NCBI RefSeq assembly: GCF_017874035.1
Contig: NZ_JAGGKV010000019.1
Location: 79,248-143,247, forward strand
Direction: 5' to 3'
Length of the DNA: 64,000 nt
Source: Paenibacillus aceris
GTDB taxonomy: Bacteria > Bacillota > Bacilli > Paenibacillales > NBRC-103111
Part shown: positions 1 to 9,019 of the stretch, in pieces
Layout of the letters: every line of letters starts with the position of its first letter
Position numbering within the stretch: the first letter of the stretch is position 1
Position numbers and translations under genes: made by a program
The notes under the pieces: model-generated
Seen by the model: the letters and a program-made list of their open reading frames with translations, nothing else
Databases searched by the model: none
What the model was told of the DNA's origin: nothing

Positions 1-802
1 AGACTGGAATAAATCGCAATGCTCCCGATTTCGGATCTGTGTCTACGTTCGGATGAGAAGCTCCATTGTTGCCAAGTCCCCATGAACCCTTGATCAGTGG
101 AATTAATGAATCTATTTTACTGCCGCCAAGCGGAATGAGATTAGGCTCCTTCTCTTTCACTTGCTTGAGGAAGCTATACAGCTCATCCGTCGTTTTGGGT
201 TCCAACACGCCAAGCTTGTCGAGCAGCGATTTCTGGTACCACATAAAGCTTCCCGAACGCATGGCTTCGAACGATGGATCGGTTAATGTCGGAAGTCCGT
301 AAATATTCCCATCCGGCAATGTGATTGCTTTCTTGATGTCAGGGTTTTGCTCCAGAATACGTTTTAAATTAGGCGCATACTTGTCGATCAGGTCGTTGAG
401 TTTGACGAATACGCCCTGCTGACCGTATTTCAGCAATTCCGTGCTTGAAAACCGGCTTCCATAGAACGCGTCCGGATAGTCCCCGCTTGCCAAAACAATG
501 TTTCTTTTCTCTATTAATTGCTCACGGTTCACATCGTTCCAAACTACGTTGACATTCGATAACTTTTTATATTCATTCCAAAGCATGATGTCGTTCAAAT
601 TTTGAGAAGCGAATCGCTTCCCTGAAAAAACTTTGATTGTGACCGGTTCTTTAACGATAGGCATTCCAGACTGTGTCACATTTGATGAAGTTGCTGTCGG
701 CTTTTCCGCTTCAGGCTTATTGCCTGTGTCGCCGCATCCGGCCAGAAGCGATGAAATCATGATCGTTCCCATTGATACGGCCATCCACTTTTTCATTTTC
801 AT
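1..802 (-). CDS. Extracellular sugar-binding lipoprotein of an ABC transporter (3' end cut by window)
   Basis: The reading frame is open from an ATG at 802 to the window edge, so about 267 N-terminal residues are visible. A short hydrophobic signal ends in a lipobox (LLAGCG), so the protein should be a lipid-anchored solute receptor. The body (DYPDAFYG, DGNIYGLPT, SFMWYQKSLLDKLG) matches the LplA/YtcQ-type family 1 solute-binding proteins. AGGAGG lies just before the start. It follows the two permease genes at 833-2673 in the same orientation, the usual order for this type of importer. The substrate is unknown; an oligosaccharide is inferred from the family. Confidence 0.9.
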   Translation of the reverse strand, partial: MKMKKWMAVSMGTIMISSLLAGCGDTGNKPEAEKPTATSSNVTQSGMPIVKEPVTIKVFSGKRFASQNLNDIMLWNEYKKLSNVNVVWNDVNREQLIEKRNIVLASGDYPDAFYGSRFSSTELLKYGQQGVFVKLNDLIDKYAPNLKRILEQNPDIKKAITLPDGNIYGLPTLTDPSFEAMRSGSFMWYQKSLLDKLGVLEPKTTDELYSFLKQVKEKEPNLIPLGGSKIDSLIPLIKGSWGLGNNGASHPNVDTDPKSGALRFIPV

Positions 803-832
803 CGTAAATCCTCCTCGTATGATTAGGTCTTT

Positions 833-1735
833 TTATCCCTTTATGGCTCCAATCATGACACCTTTGGTAAAGTATTTCTGCAAAAACGGATAAAGCATGA
901 GAACCGGGAGATTGGCAACAATAACGACAGCATATTTGATTGTTTGAGCGTACAAAATCTGCTGGGTCATCGCTTCCGAGCTGCCCGCCATTTGGTCCAT
1001 CTGATTCTGGATTAATATTTCCCTCAAAACCAATTGAAGCGGGAACAGCTTTTGATCGGTCAAATAGATGAGCGCGTTGAAATACGAATTCCAATGTGCA
1101 ACGCTGTAAAACAATGTCATCACGGCAAGGATCGGCATAGACAGCGGTAAAATAATTCTCCATAACATTTGAAAATCGGAAATTCCATCGATTGCCGCGG
1201 CTTCCTGTATTTCATTAGGAATACTGTGCTGAAAAAAAGTGCGCACAATGATGATATTCCAGATGGATACCGCGTTCGGTATGATCAGTGCCCACATCGT
1301 GTTTAACATGCCAAGCTTTTTTACCAGCAAATAACTTGGTATAAGCCCGCCGCTGAAGAACATGGTAAAAACGAACAGGGCCATGACGATATTTCTTCCG
1401 GCCAAATCTTTTCGCGATAAAGGAAATGCCGCTAAAATCGTCATGAAGAGATTGATCGAGGTACCTAGAACGGTGTATAAAATGGTGTTCAGGTACCCAC
1501 TTAATATTTCCTTGTTCTGAAAAACTTTTTCATAGCCAAGGAACGTAATGCCTTTCGGCCAAAGCCACATTTTCCCGCTGTTTACTAGCTGCGGATCGCT
1601 GACCGATGCGCTGATTACGAACAGTAGCGGGTATATGATGATAAGAAGAATGACGGCTAAAACGGTATAGTTCAGCCAGTCGAACATGCGGTCACCCTTC
1701 GTCTGCCGCGTAAGTGCACTCGCGCCTTTTACCAT
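833..1735 (-). CDS. Carbohydrate ABC transporter permease, YtcP/LplC type
   Basis: A 300-aa inner-membrane permease with about six hydrophobic segments. It has the cytoplasmic EAA loop (EIQEAAAIDGISDFQMLWRI) and the typical C-terminal end KYFTKGVMIGAIKG. Its start overlaps the stop of the upstream permease (ATGGTAA), which implies translational coupling. With the neighbouring permease it would form the heterodimeric channel for the sugar lipoprotein at 1-802. No ATPase is encoded here; such systems normally share an MsmX-type ATPase encoded elsewhere. Confidence 0.93.
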   Translation of the reverse strand: MVKGASALTRQTKGDRMFDWLNYTVLAVILLIIIYPLLFVISASVSDPQLVNSGKMWLWPKGITFLGYEKVFQNKEILSGYLNTILYTVLGTSINLFMTILAAFPLSRKDLAGRNIVMALFVFTMFFSGGLIPSYLLVKKLGMLNTMWALIIPNAVSIWNIIIVRTFFQHSIPNEIQEAAAIDGISDFQMLWRIILPLSMPILAVMTLFYSVAHWNSYFNALIYLTDQKLFPLQLVLREILIQNQMDQMAGSSEAMTQQILYAQTIKYAVVIVANLPVLMLYPFLQKYFTKGVMIGAIKG

Positions 1736-2673
1736 AAGCTCGCTCCTCCGGCTCTTCTGGCAATGAAATTGACCGTTACCAGCAAGATCAAGTTGATGAC
1801 GGCATTAAACAAATCGACAGCCGTCGCAAAGCTGTATTGAGCTTCCATAATTCCGCTTCGATATACGAAAGTGGAGATTACATCGGAGCTATCCATATTT
1901 AAACTATTTTGCAACAGAAAGGCCTTTTCGAAGCCTACTCCCAGAATTGCGCCTGCTTTTAAGATGAGCAAGATCACGATCGTCGGCATAATACCGGGGA
2001 TATTAATGTGCCATATTCTTTGCAGCCTTGATGCTCCATCAACTCTGGCCGCTTCGTGCAGTTGAGGATCGATTCCACTGAGTGCGGCCAAATAAATGAT
2101 CGAGCTCCATCCCATCTGCTGCCAAACGCCTGACAGAACGAAGATCGTTTTATACCATCCCGCTTCCGTTAAAAAGTCAATAGGCTTTCCGCCAAACAGC
2201 TTGATGACCAAATTAACGATCCCGGTGTCCGGAGATAAAAAGATCATAATCATACCGACCAGAACGACAGTCGATAAGAAGTGCGGCATATAAGTGACTG
2301 TTTGAATGAACCGCTTGTAGAAATGATGGCGCACTTCATGGATCATCAGCGCCAGAAGGATGGGCACCGGAAACCCCACGGCAAGTTCATACAAGCCGAT
2401 GCCTAATGTGTTTTTGATGAGCCGCCAAAAATAAAAGCTGTCAAAGAAACGTTCAAAGTGTCTGAATCCTACCCACGGGCTACCGAAAATACCTTTCGTC
2501 GCAACGAAATCTTTGAACGCCAGTTGAACGCCATACATCGGCCAATAATGGAAAATGAGAAAATAAATAATGACCGGAGAAAGCATCACATATAATCGCC
2601 AGTTTTTAATAGCTGATTTCCAGACTCTACGGTATTTTGTTGTTGTCCTCATGCTCGCTGATACATCTTTCAT
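1729..2673 (-). CDS. Sugar ABC transporter permease, LplB type
   Basis: About 314 aa, first permease of the operon. It has multiple hydrophobic helices and an EAA loop (LHEAARVDGASRLQRIWHI). The N-terminus (YVMLSPVIIYFLIFHYWPMYG) is typical of LplB-like polysaccharide permeases. The longest frame begins at 2688 with GTG, but a GGGAAGG sequence abuts that codon, so the ATG at 2673 is preferred. It is coupled to the downstream permease by a 7-base overlap. The upstream 326-bp region holds a direct repeat that may bind the adjacent AraC-type regulator. Confidence 0.92.
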   Translation of the reverse strand: MKDVSASMRTTTKYRRVWKSAIKNWRLYVMLSPVIIYFLIFHYWPMYGVQLAFKDFVATKGIFGSPWVGFRHFERFFDSFYFWRLIKNTLGIGLYELAVGFPVPILLALMIHEVRHHFYKRFIQTVTYMPHFLSTVVLVGMIMIFLSPDTGIVNLVIKLFGGKPIDFLTEAGWYKTIFVLSGVWQQMGWSSIIYLAALSGIDPQLHEAARVDGASRLQRIWHINIPGIMPTIVILLILKAGAILGVGFEKAFLLQNSLNMDSSDVISTFVYRSGIMEAQYSFATAVDLFNAVINLILLVTVNFIARRAGGASLW

Positions 2674-3014
2674 CGCGTTGCAAAACACCTTCCCTCTGTA
2701 TCTGAAATCTTGGAACGTTCCTGTGTCTACAATACTGAACGATCGGAATGTTAGCCATTAGCAGTTTTTTTTTCCATCAGCTAATTTTTACAATAGCGTG
2801 TAATTAACCCCTCAATCAGAAAATTCCCCTCAAATAGTTGGATTCTGTCCCTAACACAACGTCCATCGCTTCAATAATAATCAACTATTCGAAAGTTGCT
2901 ATCAGCATTTTTTCATCCATCAGCTTATATTTACAAACTCATGGCATGACGAAAAAAGGGCCAGATATCTCCAGCCCTTTTATACCAAATGAATATGATA
3001 GCTTACAAAACCGT
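2674..3014 (-). promoter_or_regulatory. Control region of the first sugar ABC operon, with imperfect 33-bp direct repeat
   Basis: This stretch has no gene. It carries two similar segments in direct orientation, 2761-2793 and 2905-2937. Both share a CCATCAGCT core flanked by a T-run and by a T-rich stretch ending in TTTACAA. Paired direct repeats upstream of a sugar operon, next to an AraC-family gene, fit activator sites, but binding is inferred. The terminator of the regulator gene lies at its right end. Confidence 0.45.
2953..2985 (-). terminator. Rho-independent terminator of the AraC-type regulator gene
   Basis: On the minus strand an AAAGGGC arm and a GCCCTTT arm enclose a short GA-rich loop and are followed by a T-run. 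It lies about 30 bases after the stop codon at 3015. Confidence 0.75.
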
Positions 3015-5381
3015 TTAACTCACAATATCTGCTTTCATCTCTGGAGAGCTACCTTGAATAATCTTTCTATACTCCATCGGTGTAACGCCTTCGGCTTTTT
3101 TAAACTTTCGGATGAAATTGGCTGCATCGACATAACCGGCTTCAAGCATAATTTCCTTTAACGTCATCTCTGTCGTTCCGATTAATTTTTTGGAAAGATC
3201 CATTCTCAGTTGATCAATATAACGCATGAGCGAACAATCCGTATGATCTTTAAAAAATCGGGTGGCATAAGAAGCGGAAATGCCAAAAGTATCGGCTATT
3301 CTGTTAAGATCAATCGTACTGTCCCGGAAATTATCATCCATATATGCTTTCATGTTTTCAAGCAGCATGAAATTTTTACTTTCTTTCTTTTTTACAATAT
3401 GAGTGCAAACGTTTCTACAGAAATCAATAATAAAGGTTTCCAACTCTTCAATGGTTTCAAAACGCGGAATATAAAGATCTTCCAACATTTGCTCAATGCC
3501 TTGATCGGTTTCGATGTTCATTTCCCTCAAGGCCTTCATCATCGTATTCACAATGCCAAAACAAATGAATTCCACAGCCTCAAGTGACATCTGCCTGGTT
3601 ACGATATTGTCCATCGTGTCCCTGATGATTTTCTGGACTTCTTCGGCATTCCCCTGTTTGATTGCCTTGAGCAGCTGCATTTCCAGTTCGAGAGGATACC
3701 AGCTTTCTCGTTTATTGGAGTTTTGCAAATCGCTGTAGCAAATGATCTGGTCTCTTCCCCTAATAAAACGATACCGCATCGCTTGACGGGCCTGCAAAAA
3801 AGATTGATGAATCATCAATTGATCGGTATAAATACCTCCGATTCCGACGGTCACCGTCACATGGAAGTCATGTTTAAATAATTGTTTAACTTTATCGGCT
3901 AAACTTTTAATATGATCCAGTTGAGCCGCTTCTTCATCCATGTTCAGTAAAATGACGATTCCCCGATCTTCGGATAATTCTACTCCGAACCCTTTTCCAA
4001 GCTCTAAGGATAATTCTTCTGTGACCTTGATTAAACTATATTTTAATATTTCTTGCATCGGTTTGGGGTATTCCTGAATGAATTGCTTATAGTTGTCGAT
4101 CAAAAATAACAAAACGACAAAATGCGATTTATCCAGCTGCATGCTGGAAATGGCAGACGTCGTATCCAGCTGTTCCTTCTTTTTAGCGCTTCCCTTGACC
4201 AGCTTAAGCAACGATTGTTCCTTGACGATGCTTGCCTGGCTTTGCAGCTTGTACATTAATCCGTCACATTCTTTATTCATTTCCGATACATAATCGGATA
4301 TCAGATCGATTTCATTTGATTTTTTCGATAGAACCGTTAAGTGCGTATGTTGACCGTTGCTTATAGCCGATATGAGCTTTCTGAGCGGTCTGTAATTTCG
4401 TTCTGAGAAGGATATCGCCATCAAAATGCCCAAAATTAATACAGCGCCTATTGTCCAAGCAAACAACTCGCGGCTTTGATCGACTTTACTCATCACTTGC
4501 GCACTCGGCATAACCGTAATGTAAGACCATCCATTAAAATCAGATTTAACATGAATGACGGTATAGTTGTTCTGGTTAATCTTCACTTCACTTACAGGAT
4601 CCGTTTTCGTTTGTGTTTGGACCCAACGAAGGACATCCGCCTCATCTGCCCCGCTTTCGCTATTTGTATGATGCGCGATAATATCGCGGCCGTTCAGAAT
4701 ATATACGAAACCGTGATTATTACCCAATACATTTTGAATTAATTGATTTATGGTCCGTTCCTCAATCAAGAATAAGACGGCGCCAAGCGGCTTGGTTGAA
4801 TTGTTCGAAATAGGGTATATATAAGTGGATATATTCGTCAACTTTGCGTTAATACTAACCTGCTCCAATGGCCGCATAACAGGAGAAACCATAGAGGGCA
4901 ATATACTTGAAAAATGGTCAAAACTCCAATTTTGATATTTATAAATGTAGTTGAAAAAGTTATTTGTATCGTAAGTTCCACTCGCTGCGTACATCGAAGT
5001 ACAGGTTGGGCAAGAATAATATAGAATGATGTCGCGGATAAACAGGTTCGTCGACTGGTATTTTTTCAATTCTTCCACAGTTCTATATGATGAATACGCA
5101 TCCTCTGAGACCATAAAAGGCGTTAATAAAGAATCGGAAGAGATCTGCAGAGCCATTCGATTCATCTCGCCGATTCTTGTATCCATTTCATCTTTAATTT
5201 TACTCATCGTCGAAAAAGTGGAGGTTTCAATTTCATTACTTAACGTATGAAAAAACGATTGATACACCACTCCGCCTACGAATATCAGCAGTGTCACAAT
5301 AAGAAAAATGTAAGAGAATAAGTAATGATAAAACCGGTTCTTCCACTTGCGGTTTCTGAAAAAACCGACTATATTTCCCAC
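3015..5381 (-). CDS. Membrane-anchored AraC-family regulator with extracellular sensor domain
   Basis: About 788 aa. Residues near 20-45 and 300-320 are membrane helices enclosing a roughly 250-residue extracytoplasmic sensor, probably Cache-like. A linker and a middle domain resembling the YesN-type regulator core follow. The C-terminal 100 residues form an AraC double helix-turn-helix (IADTFGISASYATRFFKDHT and EAGYVDAANFIRKFKKAEGVTPMEYRK). Such one-component proteins sense a sugar outside and activate a nearby ABC operon, here the one at 1-2673. The longest frame starts with TTG at 5387; GTG at 5381 is better spaced from GGGGG. Confidence 0.88.
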   Translation of the reverse strand: MGNIVGFFRNRKWKNRFYHYLFSYIFLIVTLLIFVGGVVYQSFFHTLSNEIETSTFSTMSKIKDEMDTRIGEMNRMALQISSDSLLTPFMVSEDAYSSYRTVEELKKYQSTNLFIRDIILYYSCPTCTSMYAASGTYDTNNFFNYIYKYQNWSFDHFSSILPSMVSPVMRPLEQVSINAKLTNISTYIYPISNNSTKPLGAVLFLIEERTINQLIQNVLGNNHGFVYILNGRDIIAHHTNSESGADEADVLRWVQTQTKTDPVSEVKINQNNYTVIHVKSDFNGWSYITVMPSAQVMSKVDQSRELFAWTIGAVLILGILMAISFSERNYRPLRKLISAISNGQHTHLTVLSKKSNEIDLISDYVSEMNKECDGLMYKLQSQASIVKEQSLLKLVKGSAKKKEQLDTTSAISSMQLDKSHFVVLLFLIDNYKQFIQEYPKPMQEILKYSLIKVTEELSLELGKGFGVELSEDRGIVILLNMDEEAAQLDHIKSLADKVKQLFKHDFHVTVTVGIGGIYTDQLMIHQSFLQARQAMRYRFIRGRDQIICYSDLQNSNKRESWYPLELEMQLLKAIKQGNAEEVQKIIRDTMDNIVTRQMSLEAVEFICFGIVNTMMKALREMNIETDQGIEQMLEDLYIPRFETIEELETFIIDFCRNVCTHIVKKKESKNFMLLENMKAYMDDNFRDSTIDLNRIADTFGISASYATRFFKDHTDCSLMRYIDQLRMDLSKKLIGTTEMTLKEIMLEAGYVDAANFIRKFKKAEGVTPMEYRKIIQGSSPEMKADIVS

Positions 5382-5407
5382 TGTCAAATTCCCCCATTTT
5401 TAAATTA

Positions 5408-5422
5408 TTGAAAGCGCTTCCG
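5408..5422 (+). promoter_or_regulatory. cre-like catabolite control site upstream of the AraC-type regulator
   Basis: TTGAAAGCGCTTCCG matches the CcpA consensus WTGNAANCGNWNNCW at all but the last fixed position. It lies about 27 bases upstream of the start, where CcpA could repress the regulator gene. Binding is inferred. Confidence 0.5.
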
Positions 5423-5958
5423 TTTGAAGGGGTAGTCTACAATCATTATAAAGAGTTTGCCAATTGTTTTGTTTTAAAGTATTGTAAACTGTTTACTTCG
5501 AAAAAGTCTACATAAAAAATATAGTAGACTGCCAGCAGTTCTCCGCCATGATTCCAAACTTTACTTATGAATCTCCAACATCTGTCATGAATATGTGAAA
5601 TAAATAAGGGCAGAATCTTGCAGTCTTCACTATCAAGTTAGAGGCAAATCATTTTTTTATGAATACGAATAATTCATTTATAAAAACGAAAAATATGTCA
5701 TTGAATCCAGAAAATATTCTAATCAGAATATTTTCTGGATGATTACGTATGTCTATAGCGCGCACGATTAATTATAACTTTGGTTTCAATTGCCATCTTT
5801 CTTACACTGTTCATTCCAAGGTTGTGGTGCAAGCTCTATTACACGATTACATGATTCAAATGAATTCATGGGATTGAGCAACTACGTAGAAATGGTAATT
5901 AGCCGACGCCAACCGAAGCAAAAACCGCCCCCCCCTCGGAGTCCCGGTCCTTTTCCAC
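5423..5958. other. Gene-free stretch with a perfect 16-bp inverted repeat
   Basis: I find no convincing gene. At 5705-5740 there is a perfect inverted repeat of two 16-base arms (left arm ATCCAGAAAATATTCT) around the loop AATC. No T-run follows on either strand, so it is not an ordinary terminator. The rest is AT-rich and unremarkable, ending in a C-run near 5931. Confidence 0.6.
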
Positions 5959-6633
5959 CTATCCAACCTTAGAGAGCCGCCCATCCCGAAAATACACAAC
6001 CCGCTTCGCCTGCTGCGCAATCGCCAGATCATGCGTAATCAAAACGACCGTCCTACCCTGCTCATTCAAACTCTTAAAAATCTCCAAAATCTCCACACCC
6101 GTCTTCGAATCCAGCGCACCTGTCGGCTCATCCGCCAGAATAATCGCCGGATCACCCGCCAACGTCCGGGCAATCGCAACACGCTGCTGCTGCCCGCCGG
6201 AAAGCTCCGAAGGCAGATGCCGCCTGCGTTCCACTAAATCCACCGCTTCCAAAGCCTTCATGACAAGCGGCTCCCGCTCTTTCTTGCTCATCCCTCGGTA
6301 AATGAGCGGCAGCTCTACATTCTCATACGCATTAAGCCGTGGCAGCAAATTAAAGCTCTGAAAAACGAATCCGATCTTCCGATTCCTTATTTCAGCCAAC
6401 TGAGCATCCTTCATTTGATTAATTGCCATCCCATCCAGCACATAATCCCCATGATCCGCAATATCCAAGCAGCCAATGATGTTCATCAGCGTCGATTTCC
6501 CCGACCCCGACGGGCCCATAATCGCCACGAACTCGCCATGATCGATTTCCAGGGAAATATCATCCAAAGCCTGAATCGTTTCCCCGCCCATCTCATAGTT
6601 CTTACTCACATGTTCGATCTGGATTAAGGTCAT
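5959..6633 (-). CDS. ABC transporter ATP-binding protein, MacB/LolD/YknY type
   Basis: About 224 aa and complete. Walker A is GPSGSGKST, the signature LSGGQQQR, Walker B IILADEPTGALDSKTG, and the H-loop VLITHDL. The sequence FVFQSFNLLPRLNAYENVELPLIYRG is characteristic of the FtsX/MacB-permease-linked ATPases. The start is taken at the ATG preceded by GGAGG and 8 bases; the longer frame to 6648 includes that site. No FtsX-type permease is encoded on either side, which is odd for this family. It lies downstream of sigK on the same strand. Confidence 0.9.
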   Translation of the reverse strand: MTLIQIEHVSKNYEMGGETIQALDDISLEIDHGEFVAIMGPSGSGKSTLMNIIGCLDIADHGDYVLDGMAINQMKDAQLAEIRNRKIGFVFQSFNLLPRLNAYENVELPLIYRGMSKKEREPLVMKALEAVDLVERRRHLPSELSGGQQQRVAIARTLAGDPAIILADEPTGALDSKTGVEILEIFKSLNEQGRTVVLITHDLAIAQQAKRVVYFRDGRLSKVG

Positions 6634-6697
6634 TCCCTTCGCCTCCATTACTTGATCCCAAATAAATGAAGTGTGCGACTTATCAACCTAACCGACC

Positions 6698-7399
6698 TTA
6701 CCGCTTCGCTTTATAAAACTCATGATACAGCTTCATCAGTGCCCGCTTCTCAATCCGTGACACATACGAACGCGAAATCCCCAGCTCCTTCGCAATCTCC
6801 CGCTGCGTACGCTCTTCCCCGCCAAGCTCCAGCCCAAACCGTCCGACGACAACCTCCTTCTCGCGATCGTCCAAGATCTCTAAATTTCGATATATTTTAC
6901 TCTTCTCTATCTTGAGCTGAACCTTGTCTACGACATCGTCGGCTTCCGTACCGAGGATATCAATCAAAGTAATTTCATTCCCCTCTTTGTCCGTTCCGAT
7001 GGGATCATGCAAGGACACATCCTTGCGCGTTTTCTTCAGCGAGCGCAGATGCATCAGTATTTCGTTTTCGATACAGCGAGCCGCGAAAGTCGCGAGCTTC
7101 GTGCCCTTATTCGGCGAGAACGACTCGATCGCCTTAATTAATCCAATCGTCCCGATCGAAATCAAATCCTCGAGATCTTCCCCCGTATTATCGAATTTTT
7201 TCACTATATGCGCGACAAGCCTCAAATTGTGTTCAATCAGTTTATTTCTTGAATGATCATTGCCTTCGGCCATCAGTCTAAGATGCTTTTCTTCTTCTTC
7301 CTCAGTTAAAGGTTGTGGAAACGCGTTATTTTTGACATAGGATACAAGTAAAGTTAACTGTTTGATTAATACAGCAATTGCACTGAAAATCCCAGGCAT
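6698..7399 (-). CDS. sigK: RNA polymerase sporulation sigma factor sigma-K (uninterrupted)
   Basis: About 233 aa. It starts with a hydrophobic pro-sequence (IFSAIAVLIKQLTLLVSYV), then NNAFPQPL, as in pro-sigma-K of Bacillus. The core has region 2 (EHNLRLVAHIVKKF, DLISIGTIGLIKAIESF) and region 4 (QREIAKELGISRSYVSRIEK). It should direct late mother-cell transcription after processing by a membrane protease. ATG at 7399 is chosen because AGGGGG is 8 bases away; an upstream GTG (7408) has no spaced site. The gene is continuous, with no skin-like insertion. A sequence resembling a sigma-E -10 lies at 7469-7476. Confidence 0.96.
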   Translation of the reverse strand: MPGIFSAIAVLIKQLTLLVSYVKNNAFPQPLTEEEEEKHLRLMAEGNDHSRNKLIEHNLRLVAHIVKKFDNTGEDLEDLISIGTIGLIKAIESFSPNKGTKLATFAARCIENEILMHLRSLKKTRKDVSLHDPIGTDKEGNEITLIDILGTEADDVVDKVQLKIEKSKIYRNLEILDDREKEVVVGRFGLELGGEERTQREIAKELGISRSYVSRIEKRALMKLYHEFYKAKR

Positions 7400-7468
7400 T
7401 CTAGCCACCCCCTTCGATGTGTGCGGATCTTAGCTGCTTCGGATGCCTCCGCTTTAAAGATTAGTATT

Positions 7469-7476
7469 AGTGTATG
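7469..7476 (-). promoter_or_regulatory. Possible sigma-E -10 element of sigK
   Basis: On the minus strand CATACACT matches the known sigma-E -10 consensus CATACAMT, 70 bases before the sigK start. I do not see a clear -35 at the right distance, so this is tentative. Confidence 0.3.
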
Positions 7477-7511
7477 TGGGTTTGTGCCTAGAAGTGCCTG
7501 TACTGAATAAC

Positions 7512-7961
7512 TTACGTGAATAAGTCTTCAGGACTTAACTTATTTAAATCACATGAGAAGGTCCGTATAATACTGAGATGAGACAAAAACTTTATTCTCC
7601 TTTCATTGAACTCGAACATCACTTTCTCTTTTGAAATCTCCATCAAATAAAACTTCATTTTGACGTCTATAACCTCTCTGTAGTTTCTAATTTCGGTCAT
7701 ATTAATGAACCCACTGGCAGCAAGAACTTCTATTTTTGAGATATCTACAACCGCCGCGTTCAACAATTCATTACCTCCAAAGAGTCTTACAAAATCTTCG
7801 ACTAGATACACTGGCTTTTTCTCTAATAGAGAGATTGTCCCATAATCAATTTTGGCCTTATTCTCTCTATGTAGAATCAAAGAAGAAACTGCAAGCTTTC
7901 TGACTTTATCCCATTCTGAAGATAATGCCTCAAGCTTCTTATGATGTTCACGCCACACCAT
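7512..7961 (-). CDS. Hypothetical protein of the island edge
   Basis: 149 aa, no family recognised. It is rich in charged residues and has no signal peptide or membrane helix. The ATG overlaps the end of the upstream broken gene, suggesting the two were once a coupled pair. Part of its 5' sequence is present again, with about 100 bp missing, at 16214-16320. It lies downstream of recombinase remnants, so it is probably a passenger gene of an old mobile element. Confidence 0.55.
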   Translation of the reverse strand: MVWREHHKKLEALSSEWDKVRKLAVSSLILHRENKAKIDYGTISLLEKKPVYLVEDFVRLFGGNELLNAAVVDISKIEVLAASGFINMTEIRNYREVIDVKMKFYLMEISKEKVMFEFNERRIKFLSHLSIIRTFSCDLNKLSPEDLFT

Positions 7962-8321
7962 TAAGGTTTGGAATGTCTAAACTCGCCCACCATTCATTAT
8001 CTTCTTTAGACTCTAGCTGCTTGTTCGGGGTAAATCGAACATACTTATCTACTCGCGATTTTCTTTCATAGTCCAAGGTATTGCGTTGGTAATTACTTAA
8101 TTGTTCACTGCTAATGGAGCACGATTCTACTAATATACCTAGATTAAAAAACAGCTCCTTAAAGCCTCTTTATCCCAGTTATACTCCTTACTCGAAACAA
8201 ACTTACTTACAACCTCCGACTCCTTCCACTCAATTCGTTTTTTGTCAGTTGTCATTTGGTACGCACGAATATTCTCCTTAATATTCGTAACGAGCTCCAG
8301 ATACTTCATTTGAAAGAGCAT
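7948..8321 (-). pseudogene. Hypothetical protein gene, frameshifted
   Basis: Two frames join into one product. The first part runs from MLFQMKYLELVTNIKENIRA at 8321 to about 8150. The second runs from ELFFNLGILVESC to the stop at 7948-7950 (ending DIPNLNGVA). A shift near an AAGG/T6 stretch around 8145-8165 separates them. The joined product would be about 124 aa. No family is recognised. Its last codons overlap the ATG of the next gene, which supports a real former gene pair. Confidence 0.55.
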
Positions 8322-8324
8322 TCC

Positions 8325-8741
8325 CTACTCAACTATTTTTTTCGGACTATAGACATTAGCTCGTTTTAACTTAAACTTCCTATGCAATACCATGCCAACA
8401 TTTGTATTATTATTTGTTTGTTCAGCTAACAAGCCCTCTAAGTGGCCAATCGTTGTAATTTGAACTTCATCCCCCAAATAATGAACTCGAACCTCATCTA
8501 CGAGCCATTCAACAATCCTTCTTTTGTCATCAAACGAGAGTTCTGTACCACCGTCTTCGATAAACTCCTGAATTCGTTCAGTAGCTATAATGAATTTTCT
8601 CAGCATTCATATTCCCTTGTTCGGATGAGTTACAAATACATGAGAGATTAGTCCAACAGAAATATCTTTCCGAAGCCGGTTGAGTTGCGGACGCTCTAAA
8701 TAACGCTTTAAATCATTATCATCCTTCGCGATTTTACACAT
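8325..8741 (-). pseudogene. Remnant of a serine recombinase
   Basis: Two coding pieces overlap by ATGA-like spacing. 8607-8741 encodes a 44-aa piece with ERPQLNRLRKDISVGLISHV, which resembles the resolvase core around the conserved RP..L..D...G.I..V. 8325-8606 encodes 93 aa with LSFDDKRRIVEWLVDEVRV and GDEVQITTIGHL, like the C-terminal end of large serine recombinases. The catalytic serine, the zinc-ribbon part and most of the middle are gone. It marks the left side of the 7.5-16.3 kb island. Confidence 0.6.
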
Positions 8742-9019
8742 GCTTGAGGAGAATGTTCCTGTTCGCTATAATGTAACGTATCAAACCAATACCACTCATT
8801 CTCCGGACTCCCTTCCTGTATTTTGAGAACCATTATACTTCCTTCTGCCGGTAACGTAAGTAAAGCTGCAGCTTTTATGGTAGATACCAAATCACGCAAT
8901 ACTATTAGTTTCGTTAACGGTGTCGGATTCTCAAATGGATGTGCCGAGTTCGTGCCAAACCATCCCCACCCCGGCCAATCCTGATGGAGGTACTTGGACC
9001 TTATATCCAGTTCAAGCAA
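8708..9019 (-). CDS. Doubtful hypothetical ORF
   Basis: A 103-aa open frame with no recognised family. The segment KIQEGSPENEWYWFDTLHYS looks protein-like, but the start is weak and an equally long frame exists on the opposite strand. It may be a further fragment of the decayed element next to it. Confidence 0.2.
   Translation of the reverse strand: MLELDIRSKYLHQDWPGWGWFGTNSAHPFENPTPLTKLIVLRDLVSTIKAAALLTLPAEGSIMVLKIQEGSPENEWYWFDTLHYSEQEHSPQACVKSRRMIMI

Noticed and set aside
5790..5972. 60-aa proline-rich open frame
   Set aside because: No ribosome binding site; the Pro codons come from a C-rich run and the tail of the ATPase gene.
6698..7399. Possible skin-like interruption of sigK
   Set aside because: The gene is a single continuous frame with all sigma regions.
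7512..7961. 149-aa gene considered as a recombinase directionality factor
   Set aside because: No helix-turn-helix or excisionase features could be seen, so it is left as hypothetical.
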